In this document: positions 29,408-38,900 of the stretch, one piece after another
Position numbering within the stretch: the first letter of the stretch is position 1
How the letters are laid out: each line of letters begins with the position of its first letter
Source of the DNA: Candidatus Methylaffinis lahnbergensis
GTDB lineage: Bacteria > Pseudomonadota > Alphaproteobacteria > Rhizobiales > Beijerinckiaceae
Length of the DNA: 43,803 nt
Assembly (NCBI GenBank): GCA_002890675.1
Contig: PEFW01000022.1
Location: 1-43,803 of the forward strand
Direction of reading: 5' to 3'
Notes under the pieces: generated by a model
Seen by the model: the letters and a program-made list of their open reading frames with translations, nothing else
Databases searched by the model: none
Told to the model about the DNA's origin: nothing
Translations under genes and position numbers: made by a program

Positions 29408-31357
29408 TCAACTTGCTATTGAATATGATCTCTCCTCAATAATTACAGAGCTAAAGAGCAAGTTGATCTTTTTCTTTAGAGCGGCCCTCCGATCGTTGGT
29501 CTTATAGACCTGTCTTGCCAGCGAGACGAAGGCGGCGCCGAAGTCTTCCCCTGCTTCATGTCCCCGCAGGGCATTCTCAATGTTCCAGAGCATGCCATTC
29601 ATGGACTTCAGTTCGGCCTGGAGTTCGGCAAGCCGCGCGCCGCCGAGGCCGCATTCGCTCTTGAGCGTCCGCAATAAGGTGAGTTCACGCCGGATATTTT
29701 CGAGTTTCGCTGCTTCCCCGATGTGACTTTCCTTGATCTCCAAGATCGTGATCTTGTCGATGAGCTCGCCAACCGCTGCGGGGATTGCGAGCTCCATCAT
29801 TGCGCGCGGCGCGCTGGTAAATTGGCCAGCTTTTTCCGTGACATCTGCCGCAATGCTCGATGCGATCCGCATAAAAACGGACTCCCAGTCTCCTTTTTCG
29901 GCTTGGCGAAAGAGCCGCATGCTGGGATACCAAGGGCAATCTTCGCGGAGCATCAGCCAGCGCCAATCCGGCACGCGTTTCAGGGTGAGGAAAACCGGCC
30001 TCCCCAAGGCCCCGGCAAGATGCGCGATCGCGGTATCCGAGGTAACGACGAGGTCGAGGCTCTCCATTGCCGCCGCGCAGTCCACGAAGGAATCGGGTCC
30101 GGCATCGAAATCGTTTCCCAGGCTCTCGATCGTGAACCGCCCGCCCGCCGGCATTTCCGCCTCGATGGCGGCTTGATCCTTCATGAGACTAATCAGCCGC
30201 ACGCCTTCTATTGCCGCGAGCGGCGCGAAACATGGGAATGGAATCGACCTTTGAAGGTTGATCAATTTATTGCCTTGCCAGCCAACGCCGATTCGGAAGC
30301 CTCCGGTGCCGATTCGTCCGGCCCATTTCGCGACGAGGCTTGGTTCCGGCCGAAGATAAGGGATTGGCGCAGGAACGGTCTCCAATCTGGTTTGGAAACC
30401 GCGAGGGAGGCTCATGAGCGCGCTCTGAAACGCAAAGCTTTCGTTTGAGTCGAGAGCTTCGACGAAACGAACCGACTTCGGTAAGGTGCGCAGAAGCTGG
30501 TGCATGTTCTTGCGGCACAGCAAGGTAACATCGGCGCCGGCGTCAACGAGACAGAGCAGATAACGTGAAAACTGGATCAGGTCGCCGAGACCCTGCTCAT
30601 CCCATACGAGGATTGCTTGCCCGGCTAATTTCTGGCCCTCCCATGACGGCAAATCCGAGATGAGGATTTTGGGTGGCGCATTCGAACGGTCCCAGCGGCT
30701 TTCGAAATCCTCGAAGCCTTCTTTCAAGCTGCCCTTGAGGAGGAGCGCGCCGGCCCGGTTGATTCGCGCGTCCGGATAACCGGGCCTATGGTTCAAGGCC
30801 TCGTCGAAATAGATCAGAGCCTCGTCGATCTTTCCTGCCTCCGTAAGAGCCAAGCCAAGACCGGACAAGGCTTCGGGATAATGAGGTTTAATACGCAGGG
30901 CTTCAAGACGGAGCCCACGCTAAACAAGGCCTCCGCGTCGTGCGGCCGGAGTCTTAGGATGGCTTCGAACGATTCCAAAGCGTCATGTGGCTGACTAAGT
31001 CGCTGCAGAACGATGGTGCGGGCGGAGAGCGCTTCGGGAAAGCCTGGTTGCAAGGCAAGCGCGCGATCGAACCATGTGAGGGCATGGCGCAAATCGCCGG
31101 CATTGAAATAGATCAGGCCGAAGATATGCATTGCTCCGCGCGGCAAGATCCGCATATTGCTTGATTTGCGCGATTGCCTCTTGCCGCGCGCCGGCATTGA
31201 GCAAGGCAAAGGCTTCCGTTATCGCGGCTTGGAGAAGCGCCCCGCTGCGAGACTCATCATCGTGATCGAGGCTATCCAATTGTTCAAGCTGGGGGACGCT
31301 CATTTGCCCGTGCTCATCAAGGTGCGGGACATCGAGCCCAAACCGCATGGTCTTCAT
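29408..31357 (-). pseudogene. TPR-glycosyltransferase with C-terminal DUF6165, frameshifted
   Basis: Three frames together make one protein. Frame 1 (31357 to about 31128): MKTMRFGLDVPHLDEHGQMS to AIAQIKQYADLAARSNA. Frame 2 (about 31128 to 30912): HIFGLIYFNAGDLRHALTWF and further TPRs to ALFSVGSVL. Frame 3 (about 30912 to 29408): EALRIKPHYPEALSGLGLAL, two TPRs, a GT-B type domain (LVWDEQGLGDLIQFSRYL, VTSDTAIAHLAGALGRPVFL, REDCPWYPSMRLFRQ), and a C-terminal AVGELIDKITILEIKESHI block as in DUF6165. The first break fits a one-base loss; the second, about 50 bases lost inside a TPR. The 486-aa third frame could still be translated. Role probably surface glycan or protein glycosylation. Confidence 0.75.
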
Positions 31358-31579
31358 GGGTTATCCGGTACCAGCGGGAGAGATCGAAAGGTGGCAAGGC
31401 GAGCGGTGCGACGATCACGACGACGCGCAAATGAAACATCGTGCTAAGATTGAAGCGAAGAAAACTTTTGCGGGCCTGACGCGCGGCGGTGGCCGCTATC
31501 AAAAAAAAATTTGCGCTGTTCCCGCGCCGCCATGGACGGGTTCATGCCCGCTGCTTCAATGCCACCTGATCGCGGCCAA

Positions 31580-31960
31580 CCTGCCTATTCGATCAGCCGC
31601 GCGATCGCGGCGCTTAAGCCGGCGATCCTAGGCGCCGACCGATTACTGGAAGCTGCTCGCCGCGGAGCGCCTCGTTGGCGGCATGAGCCACCGCGGCAAT
31701 CCTTACGATAAGGCCAAGACGGAAAGCTTCCCGAAAACATCGAAGGCCGTGGCAGTGTAGCAGTGTGTTTGAGGGACTACGAAACATTCGAGGACGTAGC
31801 CGCCCATCTTCCCCGCTTCCTCGACGAGGTTAGCAAACATCGGAGGCTCCTTTCCGCGCTCCGCTATCTTAAGCGACGCGGCGCGAGACCGGGCGAGCCT
31901 ACTAAAAAGGCCGCACGACGATGTTGCGCGGGCGGCGGAACGGGTGCATTCTACCAAGGG
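31580..31960 (+). pseudogene. IS3-family transposase (OrfB) remnant
   Basis: Pieces on the plus strand: AYSISRAI then AALKPAIL; DYWKLLAAERLVGGMSHRGN, PYDKAKTESFPKT; then after stops LRDYETFEDVAAHLPRFLDE, VSKHRRLLSALRYL. This is the C-terminal half of IS3 OrfB (S-M-S-R-R-G-N-P-Y-D-N-A-x-x-E-S-F; YETFEDVAAxLPRFIDEVYNxxRLHSALGYLSP). The final catalytic E is kept in TESF, but stops and deletions kill the gene. The rest of 31358-32063 shows nothing recognisable. Confidence 0.75.
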
Positions 31961-32063
31961 AATTTGCTGCTACGCGAGGGGACCGGTGTCCAAGCGCTGT
32001 AATCTGAAGGGACGCACCGTGGACGGTTAATAAACCATCAGGAAAAATTTCAGGGAGGCAACG

Positions 32064-32495
32064 ATGATTGTTGCGCGCATTCTCGCGACTAAGGGAAGGG
32101 AGGTCGTCACCACCCAGCCGTATCGGACGTTGGCCGAGGCCGCCGCGCTTCTAACGACGCGGAATATTGGCGCGGCCGTGGTTACCGATGCGCAAGGCCG
32201 CGTCCTTGGGATGCTCTCGGAACGCGACATCCTTCATGCGGTTGGCATGGGCGGCGCGGCCGCGCTAGACGATGCCGTCGCAAAACATATGACGACGCCG
32301 GTCGTGACAACGGATGAGGACGAATGCGTTCATGACGCCATGGAAAAAATGACCCTCCGGCGCTGCCGCCACCTTCCCGTCGTCGTCGACGAGAAACTGG
32401 TCGGCATTGTGTCGATCGGCGACGTGGTCAAACACCGGCTCGAGCAAATCGAACACGAATCTCAGGCGATGCGCGACTATATCGCGACCGCGTGA
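32064..32495 (+). CDS. CBS-domain pair protein
   Basis: 143-aa cytoplasmic protein made only of two CBS motifs (about residues 10-65 and 75-130), a Bateman module that usually binds adenosine nucleotides and senses energy state. Visible are GAAVVTDAQGRVLGMLSERD and RHLPVVVDEKLVGIVSIGDV. It has a strong AGGGAGG ribosome site. A stand-alone gene between insertion-sequence debris and the convergent patatin gene; its partner is unknown. The sequence looks intact. Confidence 0.88.
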   Translation: MIVARILATKGREVVTTQPYRTLAEAAALLTTRNIGAAVVTDAQGRVLGMLSERDILHAVGMGGAAALDDAVAKHMTTPVVTTDEDECVHDAMEKMTLRRCRHLPVVVDEKLVGIVSIGDVVKHRLEQIEHESQAMRDYIATA

Positions 32496-32511
32496 GCGAG
32501 GAAGGCCAAAT

Positions 32512-33531
32512 TCACTGCGGCGAGATCGCACGCTCGGACAGAGGCATCGCGAGGTCGCCGGCGATGTCGGGTATGGCCCGGCGGGTGGCCTCGCGGCCGA
32601 TCGCGATAAGTTCGTCGGCGCGATGAAAATCGAAGAGGCCGACTTTGCCGAGCCGCGCGTTGATGATAACGTCGGGTGGATCGCCGGCGAGGCGCGAACG
32701 CGAAATCCTGCCTTGCGCGATGTTGAACGCATCCATCATAGCGTTGGCGATCCCCGGCGCGCCGTCCTCGCGTTTGCCGAAGAGCCGGCGCAGATTGCCG
32801 CCCATTCCGCCGAAGATGCGCGCCCTCAGCGTGCGCCCCTCTTCCGGCACGCCGAAGTTGTATTTTTCGAGCGCCGGCTCTAGCGAGAGGGGATCGTGGA
32901 TGGTCGATCCGAGAAAGGCTGCGTCGCTGACGAGATTGACGGCGATGACAACCTCGGCGCCAAGCGCGCGGCAGAGCGAAACAGGGATGGGATTGACGAG
33001 CGCGCCATCGAACAGCCAGCGCCCATTGATCTTCACCGGTTCGAAAATCCCAGGCATGGCGTAGGACGCCCGGATGGCATCCGCGACATCGCCTTTGGTC
33101 AACCAGATTTCATGTCCCGTGCCGACTTCGGTCGCGACAGTGGCGAATTTTTTGTCGAGGTCCTCGAAGCTTAGGCCGGACAACTCGTGTTCGAGCTCGC
33201 GCCGCAACCTTTCGCCCCCGATAAAGCTCACCCCCGAAAACGACACGTCCATGAGGCTTATGACACGCTTCTTGGTCAGGCCGAGGGCGAAGGTCTCCAT
33301 CTCCTTGAGCTTGCCGGCGGCAAAGGTTCCCCCGACCACGGCACCGATCGATGTGCCGGCGACCACATCTGGATAAATCCCCTGGGCGATGAGTTCGAGT
33401 AGGACGCCAATATGCGACCAGCCGCGCGCGGCGCCCGCGCCAAGCGCGATACCAATAATTGGCCGGCGAGCGGCGGCGGCGGCACGTTCGTTAGCGCCCG
33501 CGCCGTTAACGTTCTTACGGTAAAATGACAT
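32512..33531 (-). CDS. Patatin-like phospholipase family protein (RssA-like)
   Basis: 339-aa serine lipid acyl hydrolase. It has the oxyanion/GxGxxRG region IGIALGAGAARGWSHIGVL, the nucleophile motif VAGTSIGAVVGG, and the catalytic dyad aspartate in RWLFDGALVNPIPV. Upstream frame residues to 33627 lack family character; MSFYRKN at 33531 is a reasonable start, but either is possible. No signal peptide. The first gene downstream of folE-hisI on this strand. The substrate is unknown. Confidence 0.85.
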   Translation of the reverse strand: MSFYRKNVNGAGANERAAAAARRPIIGIALGAGAARGWSHIGVLLELIAQGIYPDVVAGTSIGAVVGGTFAAGKLKEMETFALGLTKKRVISLMDVSFSGVSFIGGERLRRELEHELSGLSFEDLDKKFATVATEVGTGHEIWLTKGDVADAIRASYAMPGIFEPVKINGRWLFDGALVNPIPVSLCRALGAEVVIAVNLVSDAAFLGSTIHDPLSLEPALEKYNFGVPEEGRTLRARIFGGMGGNLRRLFGKREDGAPGIANAMMDAFNIAQGRISRSRLAGDPPDVIINARLGKVGLFDFHRADELIAIGREATRRAIPDIAGDLAMPLSERAISPQ

Positions 33532-33738
33532 CTTGTTCAATTGTCCGGTCCTCGCGTGAGGGTCTTGGCGCGAACGGTCATGACTTGGCGGCGCGGCCAA
33601 CGGATTCTTGGCTTTCACCATAAACATGTCACCTTGCTCCAGAGTGTTCCACTTCTTGGTTGAAAATGCCTGAAGCGGAGGGGCGTTCGACGCAAAATTC
33701 CCGAATTTATCAACATAAAATATGACATCGGAATTGCC

Positions 33739-34104
33739 TCAGTCGAAAACAAGCTTGGCTTTATCGTCGCCGAGCGCGACCTTGCGGTAGAAGCAGGAGC
33801 GTCGGCCGGTGTGGCAAGCGCCGCCGTTGCCGCCGGGTTCGACCGTCAGCAGCAGGGCGTCCTGGTCGCAATCGGTCCGGATTTCCGTGACTCTTTGAAC
33901 TTGGCCCGACGTGTCGCCCTTGCGCCAGAGCGTTTGGCGTGAGCGCGACCAATAATGCGCCACGCCGGTCTCAAGGGTGAGCCGCAAGGCTTCCGCGTTC
34001 ATATAAGCGAGCATGAGGATCTGCCCGTCGCTCGCGTCCTTCGTCACGCAGGCGATCAGCCCATCGGCATCGAAGCGCGGTGCGAAGGCGATTCCTTCTT
34101 CCAA
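33739..34104 (-). CDS. hisI: Phosphoribosyl-AMP cyclohydrolase
   Basis: Third step of histidine synthesis, opening the purine ring of PR-AMP; zinc- and magnesium-dependent. Present are [48 protein letters not shown], the [12 protein letters not shown] metal motif and [12 protein letters not shown] with the zinc cysteines. No ATG precedes the domain. The TTG at 34104 has an excellent GGGAGGAG site and starts [12 protein letters not shown], giving 121 aa; another TTG at 34197 would add 31 unlike residues. It lies downstream of folE, a common Rhizobiales arrangement. Confidence 0.93.
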   Translation of the reverse strand: MEEGIAFAPRFDADGLIACVTKDASDGQILMLAYMNAEALRLTLETGVAHYWSRSRQTLWRKGDTSGQVQRVTEIRTDCDQDALLLTVEPGGNGGACHTGRRSCFYRKVALGDDKAKLVFD

Positions 34105-34257
34105 TTCGCTCCTCCCGGTCTGACACGTGCCGGGACCGGGCCATGGTGAGGGTAAGGATGTCAAATCGAATTTCCCGCGCCGTGCTGCGCTCCCCAATCA
34201 ACACCTCCCGGGCCGATCACGGCCTCTAGCGCTTATCGCGGCAAGGACGTGCAGCTC

Positions 34258-34896
34258 TCACGTGCCGCCGCGCAGCATTGTCAAGAACCGGATTTGCTCG
34301 GCGGGATCGTCGCGAAAGATGCCGGTGAATTGCGTCGTGACGGTTTCCGCGCCGTGTTTGCGAACGCCGCGCATGGACATGCACAGATGCTGGGCTTCGA
34401 GCATGACGGCGGAGCCGCGCGGGCGCAGATGCCGGTCGATCGCGCCGACGATCTGGGCGGTCAGCGCCTCCTGCGTTTGCAGGCGTTTGGCGTAAACATC
34501 GACGAGTCTCGCGAGCTTGGAAAGCCCAACGACGCCGGTCTCGGACGGGTAATAGGCGACATGCGCCATGCCGAAGAAAGGCACCATGTGATGCTCGCAG
34601 TGCGACGAAAACGGGATATCGCGGACGAGAACCACATCGTCATAGCCATGGACTTCCTCGAAGACGCGGCAGAGCACGCTCGTCGCGTCATCCTGATAGC
34701 CGGAAAAAAATTCTTCAAAAGCCTTGACGACTCGTTTTGGCGTGTCGCGCAGACCCTCGCGCGAGGGATCGTCGCCGGTCCAGCGCAAAAGAACGTGCAC
34801 GGCCGCCTCGGCCTCCTCGCGCGTTGGGCGGGCAAGCGGCGAACCGCTGGGCTGGGGTTGTGGACGATGAAGCAAGGACTTAACCACGGCATCCAT
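34258..34896 (-). CDS. folE: GTP cyclohydrolase I
   Basis: Makes dihydroneopterin triphosphate from GTP for folate. The 212-aa protein carries [20 protein letters not shown], the zinc and catalytic segment [35 protein letters not shown], and [19 protein letters not shown] with the second zinc cysteine. Complete. It is 153 bases upstream of the hisI start, probably the same transcript, and divergent from the IscU-like gene. Confidence 0.96.
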   Translation of the reverse strand: MDAVVKSLLHRPQPQPSGSPLARPTREEAEAAVHVLLRWTGDDPSREGLRDTPKRVVKAFEEFFSGYQDDATSVLCRVFEEVHGYDDVVLVRDIPFSSHCEHHMVPFFGMAHVAYYPSETGVVGLSKLARLVDVYAKRLQTQEALTAQIVGAIDRHLRPRGSAVMLEAQHLCMSMRGVRKHGAETVTTQFTGIFRDDPAEQIRFLTMLRGGT

Positions 34897-35070
34897 GTGG
34901 CGCCTCCATTAGAGTTTAGAGTTCAAATGTGCGTCCGTGGCCTTGCTCCCTGGGAAAGAGCACCGGAAGGACGGTTGCCCGGGGAGTTTCGCCTGGAAAT
35001 TTGCCAGATCTCGTTCGCCCAACCCTGCTTCCCTATATAGTACGCGTGGGGCGCCGTCACCTGGACCTCG

Positions 35071-35559
35071 ATGTCAAGCGAAGCCAATTTTTTCGATATA
35101 TATAACCACCGGATCCTCGATCTGGCCGCCAATATTCCGCGCCAGGGACGGCTCGCCGCTCCCGGCGCCACGGCAACGGCCCATTCGAAGCTGTGCGGTT
35201 CGACGGTCGTCGTCGATCTTGTCATGGAGGATGGCCAAGTCGTGGATTTCGCCCATGAAGTAAAGGCCTGCGCGCTAGGTCAGGCGGCGGCATCGATCAT
35301 GGCCCGTCACGTGATCGGCTCGACCGGACTGGAATTGCGCGCGCTGCGCGATCAGATGCGCGCCATGCTCAAGGAAAATGGCCCCCCTCCAAAGGGCAAA
35401 TGGGAAGATACCGCGATCCTCGAGCCGGTGCGCGATTTCAAGGCCCGGCATGCCTCGACCCTGCTCACCTTCGACGCGACGGTCGATTGCGTCAACCAGA
35501 TAGAAGCCGCCGCTCGCGCTCAGGCTGGGGAACAGTCCTCCGCCGCGCCCGCATTATGA
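35071..35559 (+). CDS. IscU/NifU-N-like iron-sulfur cluster scaffold protein
   Basis: 162-aa protein of the IscU-like fold that Rhizobiales keep beside folE/hisI and yidD. The conserved cysteines are in HSKLCGSTVVVDLV, VKACALGQAAASIM and TVDCVNQIE, with the DGQVVDFAHEVKAC strand. It probably carries transient Fe-S clusters; its exact client is unknown. Divergent from folE. The outer membrane protein gene now lies between it and yidD. Confidence 0.82.
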   Translation: MSSEANFFDIYNHRILDLAANIPRQGRLAAPGATATAHSKLCGSTVVVDLVMEDGQVVDFAHEVKACALGQAAASIMARHVIGSTGLELRALRDQMRAMLKENGPPPKGKWEDTAILEPVRDFKARHASTLLTFDATVDCVNQIEAAARAQAGEQSSAAPAL

Positions 35560-35688
35560 CGCGATTAGAACCCATTCCAATTGAAGGAATAGGCGACGAC
35601 GACGCCGGCTCGAAAATCGCCCAGCGAGCCGAGCCGGTTCGGAATCGGGCTTTCCCCCGCGCTATCGACTTAGCAGTTAATGGCATGG

Positions 35689-36570
35689 TTAGAAGTGTGC
35701 GAAGATCGGGGCCAGCATGCTCAAGTCGATGTGATAGTTCAAGCCGGCGCGGACGATGTTGCCGTTGAAGCGCGTGCTGGCGGAGCCAGCGCCGACGGTG
35801 ACGGGAACGCCAGCAACGGAGTTCACCAGCGGGCTCATGGTAAAGTTCACGTGGCCGAGGTCATAATAGAGATATTCGACCTTGAGGCTCCAGTTGGGAT
35901 AAAATAGCCATTCAACGCCGCCGCCTGCCGTCCAACCGGCGAGAGTCTTATCAAAGTTGCCGAAGGAGGCACCTGAGGAAAATCCGGGGGACACGGTTTG
36001 GGCGATGGCGACGCTCGCCCGCGTAGTGCCATAAGCCACGCCGCCGGTTCCGTAGGCAAGAAACGTCGGCGTAATAAGATAGCCAAGGCGGACACGGTCG
36101 GTGGCGAGCCAATCGAGACGTTTGGAGGCAGTCAAGTTCTGATTAGTAGAAAAACCGACACCGGCGACGTCTGCGGTGGCTTGGCTAAACAAAGTGGTTG
36201 TGCGGTTGCCACCGGTGATACCTTGGAAGTCCGACTCGAACCCACCGACCCATCTGTTGGCGAACTGGTAATTGTCGCCCCACTGGCCACCGCCGATGAA
36301 ACCATCGATTTTCACTGGGACACTGGTGGTTGCCAGCCCAGCAGATGCTATGCCAAGGGGGTCAAAGCCCGGAGAGCTGGCCCCGTTGCCCGTAACCGTG
36401 GTGACGCTATTGTTGTTGCTCCAAGTGCCGCCCGCATTCCCGCCGACGTAGAAGCCGGTCCACTGCGGCGGAGGCGGGGCGGGAGGCGGGACGGGGGCGG
36501 GTTCGGCTGCGAGAGCCGCGCCCGAAAGGGCCATGGCGCCTGCGGAAGCTAAGAGTATACGACGTAACAT
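35689..36570 (-). CDS. Outer-membrane beta-barrel protein (Omp25/RopB-like)
   Basis: 293-aa exported barrel protein. The signal peptide MLRRILLASAGAMALSGAAL ends near ALAAEP; a proline-rich linker follows, then WTGFYVGGNAGGTWS, the usual first strand of this family. Alternating strands with aromatic girdles (KRLDWLATDRVRLGYLITPT, GWTAGGGVEWLFYPNWSLKV, EYLYYDLG) and a C-terminal strand ending in F support a small eight-stranded porin. The ATG at 36570 has GAGAGG. Upstream, 36571-36841 has no gene and includes an A/T-rich part likely to hold its promoter. Confidence 0.85.
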   Translation of the reverse strand: MLRRILLASAGAMALSGAALAAEPAPVPPPAPPPPQWTGFYVGGNAGGTWSNNNSVTTVTGNGASSPGFDPLGIASAGLATTSVPVKIDGFIGGGQWGDNYQFANRWVGGFESDFQGITGGNRTTTLFSQATADVAGVGFSTNQNLTASKRLDWLATDRVRLGYLITPTFLAYGTGGVAYGTTRASVAIAQTVSPGFSSGASFGNFDKTLAGWTAGGGVEWLFYPNWSLKVEYLYYDLGHVNFTMSPLVNSVAGVPVTVGAGSASTRFNGNIVRAGLNYHIDLSMLAPIFAHF

Positions 36571-36841
36571 GATCCCTCTCCTCATCTAAAGTTAGGTTCA
36601 CAAACAAGGTTACGCCGAATCTGCTGGCCATCAATCAAACTTGGACCATTCACCACATTATCTGCAACACTGTGGCAGAGATGCAACGAAAAACGGACAG
36701 AAACGCCCTATCGACGCCAACACCCCCGCCGATTTGGTATCGGCCAGTTGAAGGCTTATCGGTCATGATCAGCGAGAATTGGTATTATGAGCTGTCGCAT
36801 TCGGGCCCGCCAGTGCATATCTGCCACAGTCGACCGCAATT

Positions 36842-37177
36842 ATGAGCCGCGCGGCGTCAAGACTTATGCAATTTTTGGCTCGGACCGGCCGTTTCAGCGC
36901 ACATTTTGTGATCCGCGCCTATCAGCTGACCCTGTCCTCGATCGCCGGGACCCATTGCCGGCACCTGCCGACCTGCTCGGACTATATGGACGAGGCGATC
37001 GCGCGGCACGGGCTTTGGGCGGGGGGCGCGATGGGCATTGCCCGGCTTCTCCGCTGCCAACCCTGGGGCACCTCTGGATTTGATCCGGTACCGAAGGCCT
37101 TGCCAAGCCACGCGCGCTGGTGGCGGCCCTGGAGTTTTGCCGCCCGCGCCGGGGACGATAGCGGCAACATCCCCTAG
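36842..37177 (+). CDS. yidD: Membrane protein insertion efficiency factor YidD
   Basis: Small inner-membrane-associated factor thought to help YidC-dependent insertion. The 111-aa protein has the family core IRAYQLTLSSIAGTHCRHLP, TCSDYMDEAIARHGLWAGG and RLLRCQPWGTSGFDPVP with the three conserved cysteines. Start either here or at MQFLARTG eight codons on. The C-terminal about 25 residues are a variable tail. Its stop shares the palindrome CTAG (37174-37177) with the convergent rlmB stop. Confidence 0.92.
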   Translation: MSRAASRLMQFLARTGRFSAHFVIRAYQLTLSSIAGTHCRHLPTCSDYMDEAIARHGLWAGGAMGIARLLRCQPWGTSGFDPVPKALPSHARWWRPWSFAARAGDDSGNIP

Positions 37178-38079
37178 CCCGCCAAACCCGCGTGAAGGAG
37201 GGCGAGCGCCACGGCGCACGCATTCGAGACATTGAGACTCTTGATCGCGCCCGGCATGTCGAGGCGCACCAGGAAATCGCAATTTTCCCGGCTGAGGCGG
37301 CGCAGCCCCTTGCCTTCGCCGCCGAGCACGAGCGCAATCGGGCGCCGCAAGGGCCGCTGTGCCAGACTTAGCTCCGCGTCCGAGTCGAGGCCGAGACGCA
37401 GATAGCCCATCCCGCCCAACTCTTCGAGCGCGCGGGCGAGATTGACCACGCCGGCGATCGCTACATGTTCGAGCCCGCCGGACGCCGCTTTCGCCACGAC
37501 ACCTGCCATTTCCGGCGCGTGGCGATGCGTCACAACTACAGCATCGACGCCGAAAGCCGCCGCGGTGCGCAGGATTGCCCCCGCGTTATGCGGATCGGTG
37601 ATCTGATCGAGCACGAGCACGGTGCCGCTGCGCGATACGATGTCCGAGAGGTCGAGGCGCTCCAGCGGAAGAGCTTCGAGCATGACGCCTTGGTGCACGG
37701 CGCCCGCGCCAAAACGGCGGGCGAGGTCGTCGGCCGTGACAATATGGGGGCAAAGGCCAGCGCCGGCGATTTCGCCTTCGAGCCGGTCGGCGGCGGCTTC
37801 CGTGGCATAAATATCGAGGAGTTTTCGCCGCTTACCGCGCAACGCCTCGCGCACCGTGTGAAAGCCATAAAGTACAACAACGCCGCTGGCCGCGCGCCGG
37901 AACATCGGCGCTTTGGCGTGCGCGAGGTTTTGCCCGCTGGTCCCGGCGCCGGCCGGACGAAGCTCCGGGCGCCAAGTTTTGACAGGGGCGGTTTGGCGGG
38001 GAGACAACTCCGGCACTTCTTTATGCTTGCCAGATGCGCCGGTTCTCGCACCAGAGCGTTTCGATTTGTTGCGCGTCAA
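37174..38079 (-). CDS. rlmB: 23S rRNA (guanosine-2'-O-)-methyltransferase, SpoU/TrmH family
   Basis: SPOUT-fold enzyme methylating 2'-O of G2251 in 23S rRNA. An N-terminal basic tail (about 60 residues), an L30e-like substrate-binding domain from VVVLYGFHTVREALRGKRRK, then the three SpoU motifs: LDQITDPHNAGAILRTAAAF, IALVLGGEGKGLRRL and IKSLNVSNACAVALALL forming the SAM-binding knot. The start is a TTG; a later start is possible inside the tail. It is divergent from tRNA-Tyr, a pairing often seen in Rhizobiales. Confidence 0.92.
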   Translation of the reverse strand: MTRNKSKRSGARTGASGKHKEVPELSPRQTAPVKTWRPELRPAGAGTSGQNLAHAKAPMFRRAASGVVVLYGFHTVREALRGKRRKLLDIYATEAAADRLEGEIAGAGLCPHIVTADDLARRFGAGAVHQGVMLEALPLERLDLSDIVSRSGTVLVLDQITDPHNAGAILRTAAAFGVDAVVVTHRHAPEMAGVVAKAASGGLEHVAIAGVVNLARALEELGGMGYLRLGLDSDAELSLAQRPLRRPIALVLGGEGKGLRRLSRENCDFLVRLDMPGAIKSLNVSNACAVALALLHAGLAG

Positions 38080-38241
38080 ATCGCGGGTCCAAAACGTTGG
38101 AGGATGCGCTCAATTCCTGTCACGGCAACACTCGGTGCGCAACGCAAAGCATCGATGCGGCGTCGTTTCCAGCGGGGGTTTTGAGTTGACAGCGGCAAGC
38201 CCGGTTCGCATAAGCGCCTGCGCCCATGCCTGTTTGGCGTT

Positions 38242-38326
38242 GGGGGAGTGTCCCGAGCGGCAAAGGGGGCGGACTGTAAATCCGCTGGCTAAGCCTTCGT
38301 AGGTTCGAGTCCTACCTCCCCCACCA
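38242..38326 (+). tRNA. tRNA-Tyr (anticodon GUA)
   Basis: Class II tRNA with the acceptor GGGGGAG (38242-38248) pairing with CTCCCCC (38316-38322), discriminator A and an encoded CCA (38324-38326). The anticodon loop CTGTAAA has GTA at 38276-38278, between stems GCGGA and TCCGC. A long variable arm follows and the T arm GTAGG-TTCGAGT-CCTAC is perfect. It marks the left side of an accessory stretch. Confidence 0.97.
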
Positions 38327-38464
38327 GTTTGATTTAGCTATGGTTTATGAAATGGTGGCGCCCTCCGAGGCGGCTTTCCCATGTTGCATAGTAGCAAATG
38401 ATTACCATTGATTTCAAATGAGTTTCATGTACTGTCGGCAACTCTACGCGACATGGAATGCAAC

Positions 38465-38839
38465 ATGAAAAAGTTGCTGGACAAAGCCGAAATCGTCGCG
38501 TGGATCGTCACCACGCTTGGCCCTCTACGCCAGCCCCGCTCGGATGCGGAGGCTTCCGCCGCGGTCGAGAGGATGATCGAAACGCTCCGCGTTGGGTACA
38601 GGCACCCACGTCCGGAAGCCTTCATCAGGAAGGCCGCGAAGAACTTTCGCAAGGCGCTTGAGCCACTTAGCGACGCGATGCCGTTACCGCCGCTCGTCGC
38701 GAACACGATCATGGAGTGGATACTGGTCTGCCCAAACGGCGAGCCGGTTTTTATTGAAAGCTGTGACCGGAAGCACAGGTTCGCGAAATTGGCACCCTCC
38801 TCTATCAGGCTTTCTCCGGCGAAGAGGACGTTGGACTGA
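38465..38839 (+). CDS. Hypothetical protein, 124 aa
   Basis: Soluble protein beginning MKKLLDKAEIVAWIVTTLGP, helix-rich, with basic EAFIRKAAKNFRKALEPL and a short C-terminal basic end. I do not recognise a family. The ATG at 38465 has GGAA five bases before; ATG 38453 in frame is an alternative, and a TTG at 38408 would add 19 residues. Codon use is less GC-biased than in the core genes. It directly follows tRNA-Tyr, as cargo of an integrated element might. Confidence 0.5.
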   Translation: MKKLLDKAEIVAWIVTTLGPLRQPRSDAEASAAVERMIETLRVGYRHPRPEAFIRKAAKNFRKALEPLSDAMPLPPLVANTIMEWILVCPNGEPVFIESCDRKHRFAKLAPSSIRLSPAKRTLD

Positions 38840-38900
38840 AAAGGCAGACCGACGACGTGTGCAGAAACCGTGGGACACTACCCGACAATGGGCGGGCGAC

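Noticed and set aside
30860..31170. Programmed frameshifting in the TPR gene
   Set aside because: The second break removes about half a TPR, which fits deletion rather than recoding; there is no slippery heptamer with a stem.
38309..38326. tRNA-Tyr 3' end as attL with a matching attR in the window
   Set aside because: No second copy of the tRNA 3' end was found to the right.
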